Part shown: positions 41,036 to 51,900 of the stretch, piece after piece
How positions within the stretch are numbered: the stretch's first letter is position 1
Layout: every line of letters begins with the position of its first letter
NCBI GenBank assembly: GCA_963576735.1
Contig: OY755196.1
Coordinates: forward strand, 6,181,912-6,245,911
DNA length: 64,000 nucleotides
From: Bedellia somnulentella
Lineage: Eukaryota > Arthropoda > Insecta > Lepidoptera > Bedelliidae
Direction: 5' to 3'
The notes under the pieces: model-generated
What the model was told of the DNA's origin: nothing
Databases searched by the model: none
What the model saw: only the letters and a program-made list of their open reading frames with translations
Program-made: the position numbers and the translations under genes

Positions 41036-42121
41036 CTTTTGAGGTCTATCAGAACCTATTGTACCCTGGTAGAGAACAGCTCATATTATGACTAAATTAG
41101 ATGCATCAGTAGTGAGTATAAAATCCTTTGAAAAGTCTGGGTACTGGAGTATAGGGTCGTTTATAAAAAGTGTTTAACACTTTTCGAAACAATCGGTATA
41201 TTCAATAATAAAGTAAATTTTAGAACCTTTCTCTAAGTATCGAGTCATTGGCTTTGTTATGCGCGCGAAATTGGGAACAAATTTACGATAGTATCCAAGT
41301 AGACCTAAAAAACGTTTTATTTTGGTAGGAGTTTTGGGTAAGGGGTAAGTTTTAATAGCTACATATTTTTCTGGGTTAGGTTTTATTCCGTCTCTGTACT
41401 AATAACATGTCCAAGATACGATGTTGCCAATTTGAGAAATTTAGACTTGTCTATCTGGATTTTGAAGTTAAATTCTTGTAGTTTTTGAAATACGTTTTCG
41501 AGGTTAACCATATGTTCCTGCAGGGACGTGCTAAACACTATTATATCGTCGAGATAAACTAGGCATATAGTATTATGAAGATCGCGGAGAACATTGTCCA
41601 TCAAACGCTGAAAAGTAGAAGGACTATTTTTAAGGACCATAGGCATTCTCAAAAATTGAAAGCAGTTTTCGGGATATCTGCGGGGACCATTTCTGCTTAC
41701 TAAATAAGGGATAAAACTTCTTTGGCTCGAGATATTTCGCGGTTATTTGAAAAACATTCTAAATTACGTATCTCGGCTTTTAATGAACATTCTAATGAAA
41801 ATATTACATCGTTATGGCTAGGATAAAATACCTCTACTATGGCTCTATTATTACGGACTAGTAAAACATTCTCGGATGTTGCAGTTTGAAATAAGTGGTT
41901 CCACTATAAAAACATCAACAATCCTGAAGATATACTTGAATTCGCACTCATTTTGAAGAGTTGGCTATTATTATTTCCTCATCAATATTTGAGTTGCGTG
42001 ATTCATAGAAAGTAATTGGTGTAGCTTTATTCTTAGTCTTAAGTAATTTAAAATCTATCGTTGCTTTGAATTTTTCCATTAAATCCGAGCCAATAAGTCC
42101 ATAAAATAGCCATGAAATTTA
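41036..42121 (-). pseudogene. Errantivirus-like pol relic (protease end, RT, RNase H start)
   Basis: From 42,121 down the minus strand reads the protease C-terminal part (YGLIGSDLMEKFKAT), a badly broken stretch, then RT (MRMPMVLKNSPSTFQRLMD, CLVYLDDIIVFS with the LDD box at ~41,545, SYLGHVIS), [20 protein letters not shown], and the RNase H start LTTDASN at ~41,080. Then AVLYQGTIGSDRP leads straight into the env-like frame. The N-terminal part of the protease lies beyond mariner-1 at 43.4-43.6 kb. The RT style ([20 protein letters not shown]) is that of the Gypsy/17.6/297 errantivirus group. Confidence 0.75.
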
Positions 42122-42123
42122 TA

Positions 42124-43414
42124 CGAGGGCTGCTATTTATGTATCCGGAATAAAAAAAAGAAACAAACATATATCAATTAATATGGTTTTATTGCTTCTC
42201 AAAATATTCGCCGCTCAGATCTATACACTTTTGCATGCGTTGAAACCAATTTTCATAGCACTTTTTCCACTCAGACTGAGGTATCTCCAAAACGTGCATT
42301 TTGAACGCATCGACTGCCTCTTCGCGGCTCGAAAAACGTTGACCACGTAATTTTTTCTTCACATTTGGAAATAAATAAAAATCATTGGGTGCCAAATCAG
42401 GGCTGTACGGCGGATGACCTGTCAATTCGATCTTTTGAGCTTCTAAAAACTGAGTTGTGACGGCCGACCTGTGACAGCTAGCATTGTCGTGATGCAGAAT
42501 GATTCTACGTTGTCGGTTAGTCTTTCTTATTTGTTCAAAGACTTCCGGCAAACAAATGGTCGTATACCACTCCGAATTAACAGTTTTACGATTCTCTAAA
42601 GGCACTGTAGCTACATGGCCATTTATACCAAAAAAACAAGCGACCATTTGCTTCAATGTGCTTTTTGCACGAATAACTTTTGTTGGGTTCGGCTCATCTT
42701 GGAACACCCACACCGTGGACTGCTGCTTAGTTTCGGGGTCGTAAGCGTAGATCCAAGATTCGTCACCTGTGTAGATATTATAAACAGCTTTTGACGCACC
42801 ACGGTTGTATTTTTTTAACATTTCTTTGCACCAATCGACACGAGCCTGTTTTTGATCAATACTCAAGTTGTGCGGAATCCAACGGGAGCAAATTTTTTTT
42901 ACAGCTAAATGTTCATGAAGTATCTTATGTATGCTCGTCATACTAATGCCCAGAGATGCCTCTATCTCACGATATGTAACATGACGATCTTGAGTTATTA
43001 GTTCCCGGACAGCATCGATGTTTTGAGGTACAACGACCGTTTTAGGGCGACCTTCTTTAATTTCATCAGTAAGCTTAGATCGTCCACGATTAAACTCGCT
43101 AAACCAGTGATACACAGTGGTCTTTGAGGGTGCTTCATCCCCAAAAGTCGAAGTAAGCTGATCGATGCACTGTTTTTGAGTTAGACCACGCCGAAAATCG
43201 TAAAAAATCATGGCACGAAAATGTTCACGAGTTAAATCCATGGTGGTGAAGACACGCAATTTTCAAAATGACGCTACGATGTGAAAACAATTGACAGTCA
43301 CATAAAAATAAATGTATTCTAAAGCTAAAGAGTTCTATTTTTAAATGATGTAATTACTTTTTAAATTATTGTTCTGTAAGTGGCCAGTTCCGGATACATA
43401 AATAGCAGCCCTCG
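42124..43414 (-). mobile_element. Mariner-1 (Tc1/mariner, DD34D), complete
   Basis: 1,291 bp with perfect ~27-bp terminal inverted repeats starting CGAGGGCTGCTATTTATG. It is flanked by TA on both sides (42,122-42,123 and 43,415-43,416). It contains one full-length transposase frame. It interrupts the protease codons of the errantivirus-like relic, which rejoin across it. Perfect TIRs and an open frame suggest a recent insertion. Confidence 0.95.
42189..43259 (-). CDS. Mariner-1 transposase, intact
   Basis: 356 codons from ATG at 43,259; a downstream ATG (MDLTREHFRAMI) five codons in may be the real start. Two helix-turn-helix DNA-binding motifs lie in residues ~10-115 (IFYDFRRGLTQKQCIDQL, GDEAPSKTTVYHWFSEF, TYREIEASLGISMTSIHKIL), joined by the GRPK linker. 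The catalytic domain has YTGDESWIYAYD (first Asp), ILHHDNASCHRS (second Asp) and YSPDLAPNDFYLFP (third Asp), with 34 residues between the second and third, hence DD34D. The C-terminus (WFQRMQKCIDLSGEYFEKQ) is complete, as in typical ~345-aa mariner proteins. It cuts and pastes the element at TA sites in the nucleus. No defect is visible. Confidence 0.95.
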   Translation of the reverse strand: MRVFTTMDLTREHFRAMIFYDFRRGLTQKQCIDQLTSTFGDEAPSKTTVYHWFSEFNRGRSKLTDEIKEGRPKTVVVPQNIDAVRELITQDRHVTYREIEASLGISMTSIHKILHEHLAVKKICSRWIPHNLSIDQKQARVDWCKEMLKKYNRGASKAVYNIYTGDESWIYAYDPETKQQSTVWVFQDEPNPTKVIRAKSTLKQMVACFFGINGHVATVPLENRKTVNSEWYTTICLPEVFEQIRKTNRQRRIILHHDNASCHRSAVTTQFLEAQKIELTGHPPYSPDLAPNDFYLFPNVKKKLRGQRFSSREEAVDAFKMHVLEIPQSEWKKCYENWFQRMQKCIDLSGEYFEKQ

Positions 43415-43416
43415 TA

Positions 43417-43861
43417 CGAGTATACTATATAAAGAAGGTTGATTCACCTAGGAACTGAAATTCAGAAAAAATTAACAATTGATGAAATAGTCACTACGAC
43501 TTACAGCATGCGCATTACCGACTTCAAAAGGTTGATAATTTAATGAAATATTTAAAAAATATGGCTCAACCGAGTTAGGACTGAGAAATGATTGGTTAGC
43601 GCCAGTATCAATTAACAGTTTTTATGGCGGAGAATTAATTTGAATATAAGGCAACTGCCTCTGAGATTGAAATTTAATTTCTATTTTGGCTTGCCTAATG
43701 GTTGGGACACTGGAAAACCCTGGTATTAGGCTTCCTTATCGTGGCTATAAATTTCATCATGAGAGTTGTCAGGTGGCATAATGCTAGAAGGAGAGTCAGG
43801 ATAAGCTGCTGAAAACTCGTGACTATAATCTAAGTTTTCATACGGATTGTTATAGTAATTG
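43417..43861 (-). pseudogene. Errantivirus-like gag end and protease start
   Basis: Minus strand from 43,861: NNPYENLDYSHEFSAAYPD, PPDNSHDEIYSHDKEA, then after a stop PPKLLIDTGANQSFLSPNS at ~43,580-43,630, the aspartic-protease active-site motif. FEVGNAHAVSRSDYF follows and runs into mariner-1. Gag codons upstream are found beyond Gypsy-2 at 47.79-48.1 kb (FDDKYSDHYHYGT joins NYYNNPY), which fixes the Gypsy-2 target site. Confidence 0.7.
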
Positions 43862-43865
43862 GTAC

Positions 43866-44493
43866 TATGGGGTAGATGTGTGGTGGTGAGGTAGTGAATA
43901 GCACTTACTAGCTACTAAATAACAAGTCCTCACTTACGGTTAAATGTTTTATTCCGTAGACAACACAAACACAATTTACACTCACAAATTTATAAAAGGA
44001 TAGTTATATGAATGATAGATAGAAGAGAACAAAATAACACAGGATAAAATAACAGATAGTACAAAGTAGGATAACAAAATACTTCGCGAAACAAATTATT
44101 GAGTAAAGCGGCGGGAAGCGAGAAAGAAATCAAGTTAAAACGACTGACGTAACCTTGACCTTGACCGTAACCGGCCGGCGACGCAACCCTACCACTGGCG
44201 CTTGCGCAGGCGCGCAGCTGTGTGTGTGTAAAACAGAGGTGGTAGTGTTGCGCGTAGCTACAGTATCGTGGCTCGACCGAGATGGTCCTGCGCGACGATA
44301 ACTGTTTGCGTGTGTTATGATGATTATAATTATCCTAAATGTAAGTAAATAAATTTGTGTGCATGAATTTAATTTTTACGTGTGTTGTATTAATAGTATA
44401 AATAAATAATGCTAAGTACGAGTAGACATAAATTAAATAATATAGTGTGGGATGTAAATTAATAAATATGATTATTTATGCGTACACACCACA
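43866..44493 (-). repeat. Gypsy-2 3' LTR (full length, 628 bp)
   Basis: Begins (minus strand) at 44,493 with TGTGGTGTGTACGC. It holds a GC-rich middle (44,160-44,300, including CCGGCCGG). The first ~146 bp repeat at the other end of the element (47,641-47,786). Confidence 0.8.
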
Positions 44494-44515
44494 TCACTCC
44501 CCCCCAAAGACCTGG

Positions 44516-47500
44516 TTAGGGTCGATAAAAATCAGGAAAATGAACTACACGGCCCGAGCGTGTCCTTATGACGTCATCCTGAGCTTGGGGAATAAGGACT
44601 ACAGGGGCTGGATCTGGAGAGGGTTCTGAATAGGAAGTATTGGGGGTAATGGGAGCGGGGGCTGAGGGAGGTAAAGGAGACTGGTCTAACAGTGTATAGG
44701 CTGGTTTAAGGCGGTCTATGGACACTGTCACAATTTTACCCTTTACTGAAATTTTAAAGTATTTGTCACTACGTTCTAACACTTTGTACGGATCAGCATA
44801 TGGTGGTGGCAATGATGTTCGAACCGTGTCGTCTCTTAAAAATACATGGCTGGACGTTAAAAGGTTTTTGTGGACGAATATTTTGTTTTTAGAGTGCCGA
44901 GCTACGGGTGAGGGACGTAGTTTAGCTGTGGGTAGATGTAACCGGGAAGTGAAATCCGATATATCGGTGGATTGGGTAGTCGTGGGCTGAAAAAATTCAC
45001 CATGCAACCGTAACGTTTCACCATAAACCAGTTCAGCTGATGAACTTTTGAGGTCTAATCTCTAGTAGTAATGCCTAGTAGGACAAGGGGCAAGGTTTCT
45101 ACCCAGTTGCCGTCAGCGTGACACATGATGGCCGCTTTCAACTGGCGATGGAATCGTTCCACTAGGCCGTTGCAGGCTGGGTGATACGCGGTGGTTCTAC
45201 GATGCTTGAATCCGGCCACTTTTCCAAGGTATTGGAAAAGGGAAGATTCAAACTGTCGTCCGCGATCAGTGACAATATCACTAGGACATCCAAATCTGGA
45301 TATCCACGATATTAATGCCTTCCCAACCGTTTCTGCAGTCATATCAGCCATTGGCGTGACTTCGGGCCAGCGCGTGAAACGATCCACGGCAGTAAGGCAG
45401 TAACGAAAGCCTTGTGAAATAGGAAGAGGGCCAACAATGTCCACGTGAATGAAAGCAAATCGCGCATGGGGTAGGTCGAAAGTGCCTAATGGTGAAGACA
45501 CGTGGCGATGTACTTTGGCACGCTGACAGGCTAAGCAAAGTTGTGTCCACGCCCTACAGTCTTTGCGCACACCAGGCCAAACGAAACGCTCGGCAACCAG
45601 TTTGGATGTGGCGTTTGCGCCTGGGTGACTGAGGCTGTGAAGGCTTTCAAAAACACGCTTCCTAAGGGGCTTAGTGACGAAAGGTCTAGGTGGGTCAGTA
45701 CTGACGTCACAGTAAATTTCGGAGTCTGATCCGGGGACTATCAACTTTTTAAGGCGGAGTGATGATTCACCACCAAGAAGTTGAGATAGCTCCAGATCAG
45801 AGCTCTGGGACGAAGCTAAAACACTTAAATCTAATGGGGCCTGTAATTCCTCAATGCGTGACAACGGGTCGGCTACAACATTGTCTTTACCAGATATGTG
45901 TTTAATATCTGTGGTAAATTGCGATATGTAGTCGAGGTGTCGGTACTGGCGAGGCGAACAGTTAATTTTTCTTTCGCTGAAAGCAAAACTGATCGGCTTG
46001 TGGACTGTGTAAATAATGAAGTGCCTGGCCTCCAACATGTGTCGGAAGTATTTGATACCTTCATAGATAGCCAGGAGTTCGCGGTCGTACGGAGAATACT
46101 TTTGTTGAGCAGGGCTCAACTTCCGCGAAAAGAAAGCTAGTGCTTGCCATTCGCTATCTTTATATTGCTGCAATACTGCTCCCATTGCCAAATCTGATGC
46201 ATTGCACCAGAGCAAGTTTGGCTTCACAATCTGGGTGGGCAAGTAATGTAGCACTAGCGAGGCTCTCTTTGCATTTTATAAAAGCTATTAATGCATCACC
46301 GGAGATGTCAACCGGTTGAGATGCTTTAACACAACCAGTGAGCAAAGCGTTCAAGGGAGCTTGGATTGAAGCGGACTGGGGTATGTAGCGCCTATAAAAT
46401 TTGATCATACCTAAAAATCTCCTGAGTTGCCTTACTGTTTGAGGTGTAGGGTAGTCATTAATGGCCGCCACCTTTGACTCTAAGGGCTTGGTGCCTGACG
46501 CAGAGATACGGTAGCCAAGAAATGATACCTCTGGTACGCCAAACTCACATTTTGCGGTGTTTACAACAACGCCGTAGTTCTGCATTCTTGTGAACAGCTG
46601 GTGCAGGTGGTCTTTGTGATCCTCATTGTTCTTGGAGAACACCAAGAAATCGTCTAAAAATGCATAGCAAAGGTCTAGGCCTCTGGTCATCTCATCTACA
46701 AACCTTTGGAATGTTTGACCTGCAATTCGTAAAACGAAGGTCATGTAAGGAAATTCGAACAGTCCAAAGAGTGTACTGATCGCTGTTTTGTGAATATCGG
46801 CCTCAAAAACGGGAATTTGGTTGTATGCCTTTAAAAGGTCGATTTTAGAAGACAGTGCACCCAGCAATTCTGTGGGCGAAATCGTGAATGTGCCTGATAG
46901 GATAACTGTCAGGGATAGTCCTTGCATTGAGCAAACAATAATCGCCACAGGGTCTCCAACCGTTATCCTTCTTTGGAGCCAAATGTAAGGGAGAATCCCA
47001 AGGACTCTCAGAAGGACGCTCTGTGCCGTTACTGAGCATAAGCTCAAACTCTTGCCTTGCAATTTTGAGTTTATCTGGAGCTAGTCTTCGTGGTGTGCAC
47101 GAGATAGGAGGTCCAGATGTAGTTCTAATGTGGTGAACTGTGTTGTGTTTTGTGATGTTAGGTGTGCCGGCAGGTCGTGTAATATCTGGAAACTTTTCCA
47201 GAATACTGTGGTAAATGCTATCGCCAGTCGTAACCTTTACAGAAAAAATGACAGCCTTAGCCATATAAGCAACTGAAGACAGCGTAGTTGTATTGTCTAC
47301 AAGGCGTTGGTTGCGACAATCAACCATTAAATTATAGAAGCTAAGCAAATCTACACCTATTATGGGTTTAGTTACATTAGCTACAATAAATCGCCAAGCA
47401 AAACTACGCCTTAAACCTAAATTTAAACTTAGCTGCACAAAACCAAAAGTCTCAATGGTCGTTCCGTTGGCTGCGCTGAGTTGGAAGTCTGTTCTGGCTC

Positions 47501-47660
47501 GACGCTCCCGAAGTGCAGAACGAGGGTAGACGCAGAGGTCACTGCCAGTGTCCACAAGGAACTGGGTACTCGTACTGCGGTTGGTGACGAAGAGGCGACC
47601 TGAAGAGGCACAGCAGTCATCTGTCGCCATTAACGGTACGGTAAATAAATTTGTGTGCAA
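44516..47660 (-). pseudogene. Gypsy-2 pol (protease-RT-RNase H-integrase), frameshifted
   Basis: From 47,660 down: protease (FLVDTGSDLCVYP, KPIIGVDLLSFYN), RT (GWRPCGDYCLLNA; KIDLLKAYNQIPV; FAFLDD-type box LDDFLVFS at ~46,640; RRFLGMIKFYRRYIP), RNase H ([42 protein letters not shown]), integrase zinc region ([21 protein letters not shown]), core ([37 protein letters not shown]) and tail (SIDRLKPAYTLL, RTRSGRVVHFP). Frame changes occur near 46,855, 46,230 and 45,055. It is of the same broad lineage as Gypsy-1 (shared SIDRLKPA tail and RQFES core) but clearly a different family. Confidence 0.88.
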
Positions 47661-47786
47661 TTAAATTTTTACGTGTGTTGTATTAATAGTATAAATAAAC
47701 AATGCTAAGTACGAGTAGACATAAATTAAATAATATAGTGTGGGATGTAAATTAATAAATATGATTATTTATGCGTACACACCACA
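47641..47786 (-). repeat. Gypsy-2 5' LTR, truncated to ~146 bp
   Basis: Matches 44,343-44,493 with a few differences (for example AACAATGC against AATAATGC and a short indel near GTGTGCA). The rest of the LTR is missing and protease codons begin within ~20 bp. Confidence 0.8.
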
Positions 47787-47790
47787 GTAC

Positions 47791-48115
47791 CATAGTGATA
47801 ATGATCTGAATATTTATCGTCGAATTAATTAGCCTCGTAAAAGTAATTAAAATGCATTTCTCTTGTTTTAAAATAATTTGCTGGCGGAGGGTTTACCTGC
47901 TTGTTCCAATCATGTCCTCTAATAGGTGTTGGTTTGGTAACGTAGTGGTTTACACCACTCATTGGATGAGATTAGTTAGACATAAGATAATAAAATAAAA
48001 TAAGTAAATAAAATATAAGGTCTTTGATTATGCATTTGGAACTGAGGCTTCATTCTAAATACATTACTTTGGGGATTGTAATTAGGTGGGGGTGCCCGAA
48101 ACATTTGTTGTGTCC
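47791..48115 (-). pseudogene. Errantivirus-like gag fragment beside Gypsy-2
   Basis: Minus frame with FRAPPPNYNPQSNVFRM, KPQFQMHNQ, then after a short AT-rich (AAAATAAAT) interruption near 47,985-48,010, TPIRGHDWNKQVNPPPANYF, EMHFNYFYEAN and FDDKYSDHYHYGT. It continues at 43,861 once Gypsy-2 is skipped. At its other end (48,115) it abuts pol codons of Gypsy-3 (FELLKKALTTVP), a recombination or deletion junction. Confidence 0.6.
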
Positions 48116-49276
48116 GGTGTTGGAACTGTAGTAAGTGCCTTCTTAAGAAGTTCAAATGTTGTAAAAGTTTAGAAAGAGGTTTGGTAAGTTTAGCTACATC
48201 TGGAATACATTTACGAAAGTATGAGACGAGACCAAGAAACGATTTAATATTAGTTGGACTTTCAGGAACAGGAAAATCGTGAACAGCTTTTACTTTTTTC
48301 GGGTCTGGTTTAACACCTTGATCGGTTATGACATAGGCAAGTAACCTCTTTGCGGAGAAACTCACACTTGTCAGGTTGAAGCTTAAGCTTGTGATAACGA
48401 AGCCTGTTAATTTGATAGGTTTTGGATATGGGATTTAAGATCTGGCGAGTATATCACAGTAACATCGAGATAAACAAAGCATTGTAAGCCTTGAAGACCA
48501 GTTAGAGCAGTGTTCATTAGTCTTTGGAAAGAACAGGGTGCATTTTTGAGTCCGAAGGGCATTCGAGTGAATTCAAAATGGCCTTGCGGTACAGAGAAAG
48601 CTGTTTTAGGTGAGTCTTTGGCCGCCATTTTAATTTGGTAAAAGCTGGATGTGAGGTCAAGTGTAGAAAAATAGTTGCTTTTACTTAACTGATCAAGAAT
48701 TTCTGATATATTCGGAATTGGATATGAATCACCAATGGTAATATCATTAAATTTACGGTAATCTATTACGACGCGCCATTTACGTTCATTAGATCTAATT
48801 TTTTAGGTACTACCCATATAATAATAATAATAATAAAAACTCTTTATTGCACATCACAAAAAACAACAATTACAAAAAAAAGTTCGGTACAAAAGCCAAA
48901 GTACAACTGGCGATCTTATCACTAAGAGCGATCTCTTCCAGACAACCCATGAATGGAAAGATTTGCTGGATTAAAAACATGTTCGGTAGATGTCCAATAA
49001 ATTAAACTGATTTGCTTAAAAAACTAAAATTATTCGTCAAACTATTATCTATCTATTTTAAATATTACTAAATATAGGAGAAGACCAAGGAAAAGTAGAA
49101 GGTTTGATTATACCATCGTTAAACATTTTATTGATTTGATTTTGAACTTCGGTTTTGTGTATTTCCGGAAAACGATAAAATTTAGTATGAATAGGGACAG
49201 AGCTCGTAGTTGAGATTTCATGTTGAATAGTATCAGTGCAACTTAAGTGATCACCGGGTAAGTGGAAAATATCAGC
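48115..49276 (-). pseudogene. Gypsy-3 pol: RT and RNase H start
   Basis: From ~49,270: HLSCTDTIQHEIST-like codons, QINKMFNDGIIKPSTFPWSSP, [LINE insert], KWRVVIDYRKFND, YPIPNISEILDQ, FSTLDLTSSFYQIKM, FSVPQGHFEFTRMPFGLKN, CFVYLD (the expected YLDD box reads YLDV here, ~48,470), YVITDQGVKPDPKK, SFLGLVSYFRKCIP, SKLLQ and FELLKKAL. Integrase is missing because the frame ends at the junction with the gag fragment at 48,115. Two or more frameshifts. The altered second Asp of the catalytic box would also disable RT. Confidence 0.8.
48818..49075 (-). mobile_element. 5'-truncated RTE-like LINE insertion with (ATT)n tail
   Basis: On the minus strand: GGTTGTCTGGAAGAGATCGC, then GATAAGATCGCCAGTTGTAC, then GCAATAAAGAGTTTTTATT and an (ATT)n tail (plus strand 48,821-48,836). 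This is a familiar lepidopteran RTE-type 3' end. It splits Gypsy-3 RT between SSP and VVPKK, with CCATATA/CTATAT-like flanks as likely target duplication. Confidence 0.7.
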
Positions 49277-50512
49277 TTAGTAGAAACATAGATTGTAAAG
49301 TTCACTTCTTTCTTCATCGTTAAGATGCGAGACACGGAGACAATCTAAGACTTTATTAGCACGATCTATTGCTAGAGAATCATAGTTCTTATTAATTGTG
49401 GTATTAAATATTTGATGTGAAGTCTGTTCATTAAAAGGAATCAATCTTAGTTTTAGATCTGAATCAACCTGAATTTGTTTCTCAAATGTGTTGACTACTG
49501 TTATGTTGATTCTTGAATTAGCTTTAACATTTACTATGCAATGTGCAAACAGGAGAGGACCAATGTCGTTTTTGTTAATAACAATACCTGTTTTAATTTC
49601 AGGGTTTCGAACAGAACATTCGACCACCATTTTTGAACTAGGTGATATTGTATATGTGGGGTCATGAAATTGAAGTGTGAATATCTTTTGGTTTATATTA
49701 AGAGTTTTATTTAAATAATCTAATTTACATTGAGATGTTGAAAGAAAATCATTTCCTAGGATTCCATCATAGGGAAAATCTAGATTAGAAACTATATGAA
49801 AGTTATGACTGAAGGAATCAAAATAAATACGACAATGACCGATAGATGAAATAGGATTATACACTGCGCGTATACCAGTGAATGTAATTATGTCATTTTC
49901 CAAAGCTAGCAAGGTTTCAAAGGAATTCGATTTCAGGAGACTTATCGATGCACCACTATCGATTAATAATGTTAATGGTTTCGAAGAAATATCAGATTGT
50001 GCAAAAATAAATGGTAAATATGTTTTATTTCGATTTGTTTTGATATTGTAGGTTTTAATTACCTTTTTATTTACATTGACTTGTGATTCAGAGGATTTGC
50101 AAGGATTTGGATAATTAATCAATCCAGATTCAGTTAAATTTGTAGTTGAAGTTAAAGGAACTAAAACAGAGGAATTGACATAATCTGTTGATGAGTTAAG
50201 CACATGTGATTTTATAGAAGTTGCTAGTGAACTTGACACAGAGGATTTAGTAGTAGCCGCTGATGGGCGTGAAACAGTGGATTTAGTAATAGCCGCTGAT
50301 GGGCGTAAAACAGTGGATATAGTAGTAGCCGCTGATGGGCGTGAAACAGTGGATTTAGTAATAGCCGCTGATGGGCGTGAAGCAGTGGATTTAGTAGTAG
50401 CCGCTGATGGGCGTGAAACAGTGGATTTAGTAATAGCCGCTGATGGGCGTGAAACAGTGGATTTAGTAGGATCCACCGATGGGCGTGAAACAGTGGATTT
50501 AGTAGTATTCAT
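49277..50512 (-). pseudogene. Gypsy-3 protease and repetitive linker
   Basis: One open frame of 411 codons. The N-terminal ~100 residues are a 12-aa repeat (TTKSTVSRPSAA), encoded by a 36-bp minisatellite. Then comes a linker, the aspartic protease (TLLIDSGASISLLKS at ~49,960; YDGILGNDFLS), a post-protease region (FDPTYTI-like, VECSVRNPEIKTG) and the start of RT spacer ending LSHLNDEERSELYNLC. It is open by itself, but sits in a broken element. The gag frame upstream ends in a stop and is in another frame. Confidence 0.8.
50247..50512 (-). repeat. 36-bp coding minisatellite, ~7 units with 72-bp higher order
   Basis: Plus-strand unit GCCGCTGATGGGCGTGAAAC + AGTGGATTTAGTART repeated about seven times. 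The minus strand encodes TKSTVSRPSAA preceded alternately by T and I (ACT/ATT), so the pattern also repeats every 72 bp. Single-base variants (V/A, S/L) are scattered. Because 36 is a multiple of 3 the plus strand also stays open. Confidence 0.9.
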
Positions 50513-50690
50513 AGTAGATTTAGCATTGTATTGTGAATTTTGAGTGAATATGGAATTTGACTATTTATTCCTCCCGCACGATACTGGACGAGAGTGCTTG
50601 GTCGTTTAAATTAGTTGAGTCTACTTCATCACGACCAAAAGATTGAACATCAAACACAAAAGTGTGAATGGGTTGATTAGCCGATTGAAA

Positions 50691-51520
50691 CTAATTACGT
50701 TTTTGACCATTATTAGAATTTTGTTGAGATCGAAATCTTTGGTTATTAAATTCTTGTTTGCGACAATTTTCAATTGTGTGACCCACATTCTTGCAGTATC
50801 TACTCATGGGAGCATGAGATGAGTTATGTTGATGATTTTGTGGTCGTGATTTTGAATAATTAGAGTTACTATTATTTGTCGCTTTAGGTTCATTAAACTG
50901 AGAAGTACTAGGAGACATATGTTTTTTATATGTAATGCTTATAGACTTTTCTTCGGCTTTGGCGAAGTTTATAGCTTCGTTAAGGGAGTTAGGGTTTCGG
51001 CACCTAACTATAGCGGATACATTGGGGTGAAGACCGACGGTAAACACATTCAATTCCAAATCTTGCGTAGCAGCCACTCGACCTCCTAATTCATCCTTCT
51101 TTTTAGTTGGAATAGAAATATTGATTTCGGATAAAAGTTTTGACAAACAGTTTTCAATACGGAGAGAATATTGACTAATAGATTTGTTGCGACCTTGCTT
51201 GCATTCTTGTAAGTCTGAAAGAAGATATGCGTAGTGTTTGGTATCCCCGAATTGGGTTTTTAAGAAATCTTCTAATTGAGCCCAATTATTGAGTTCTTTA
51301 CCTCAGCTTTACCCTCAAGTCGGCTTATTTTATATTTTAAAAGAATGTCTGATTGACTTGTCAATGCAAGGTTAATTGCATTTCTACAATTATTTAAAAA
51401 TGGGGTAAATTTTTCCCGGGTTCTTTATTTCCTGTATATAGTTTATTATGTCTAAGAACACAAGTAACAAATAATTTCAATAAATTAAAGTCGCTAAGAA
51501 ATGGTACAATAACTCAGTTG
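50691..51520 (-). pseudogene. Gypsy-3 gag with one zinc knuckle
   Basis: Minus strand from ~51,500. Degenerate N-terminal part, then LKTQFGDTKHYAYLLSDLQ, CKQGRNKSISQYSLRIENC, LLSEINISIPTKKKDELG, ELNVFTVGLHPNVSAIVR, NEAINFAKAEEKS. A Ser/Asn-rich stretch and the knuckle YCKNVGHTIENCRK follow at ~50,770-50,800. This is the usual gag of insect Gypsy elements without a matrix domain of retroviral type. It is broken by a frameshift near 51,146-51,300 and stops at 50,691. Confidence 0.75.
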
Positions 51521-51900
51521 AAGACGGCGTTATCAGTTCGTAGAATTCAGGCGAGTCTGCGTGGGCGATGCCGAATTCCAATGCGCGACGCAACTCTCTC
51601 GGTGCAAAGATGTTTGTGAATAAAAATAATAAGACTTACAGGGTAAGCAGGAACACAGCGTATTGAGGCATTTCAATACGGTAATTTTGTAGGATGATTT
51701 TGTATAACCTTGCTGTAGCTTTTAGGAAACAGTGATTTGTAGATCCAATTGTTTCAGTAGTTCAGTGGTTTTCAGGGTTCCCTGATATAGTATAGGACAC
51801 AGCGCGATGAAATAGAAATTTTGGGTCCTTAAGATATTTCACAATAAGTAGCACAATTCACTGAGTTGGTCACTGATTTTTGAGTTCCAGGATTTTAAAT

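Larger units (their letters stand above)
43866..47786 (-). mobile_element. Gypsy-2 LTR retrotransposon, gag-less and degenerate
   Basis: Minus-strand Gypsy element. TSD GTAC (43,862-43,865 and 47,787-47,790). The 3' LTR is 43,866-44,493 (628 bp, element orientation TGTGGTGTGTACGC...). The 5' LTR is only its first ~146 bp (47,641-47,786). Beyond that the sequence jumps directly into protease codons, so U5, primer site and gag are gone. Pol retains all domains but has at least three frameshifts. The LTR copies differ at several sites in the shared 146 bp. Confidence 0.85.

Noticed and set aside
44160..44300. GC-rich segment as a CpG-island promoter of a host gene
   Set aside because: It lies wholly inside the Gypsy-2 LTR, bounded by the TSD, and no host exon follows.
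43866..47786. Gypsy-2 gag removed by splicing before reverse transcription
   Set aside because: The LTR side of the join (ATTTAC followed in the full LTR by TTACATT) lacks a GT donor, so a splice origin is not supported.
50277..50543. Plus-strand 88-codon frame of acidic repeats
   Set aside because: It is the antisense of the Gypsy-3 linker; a 36-bp period keeps both strands open by chance.
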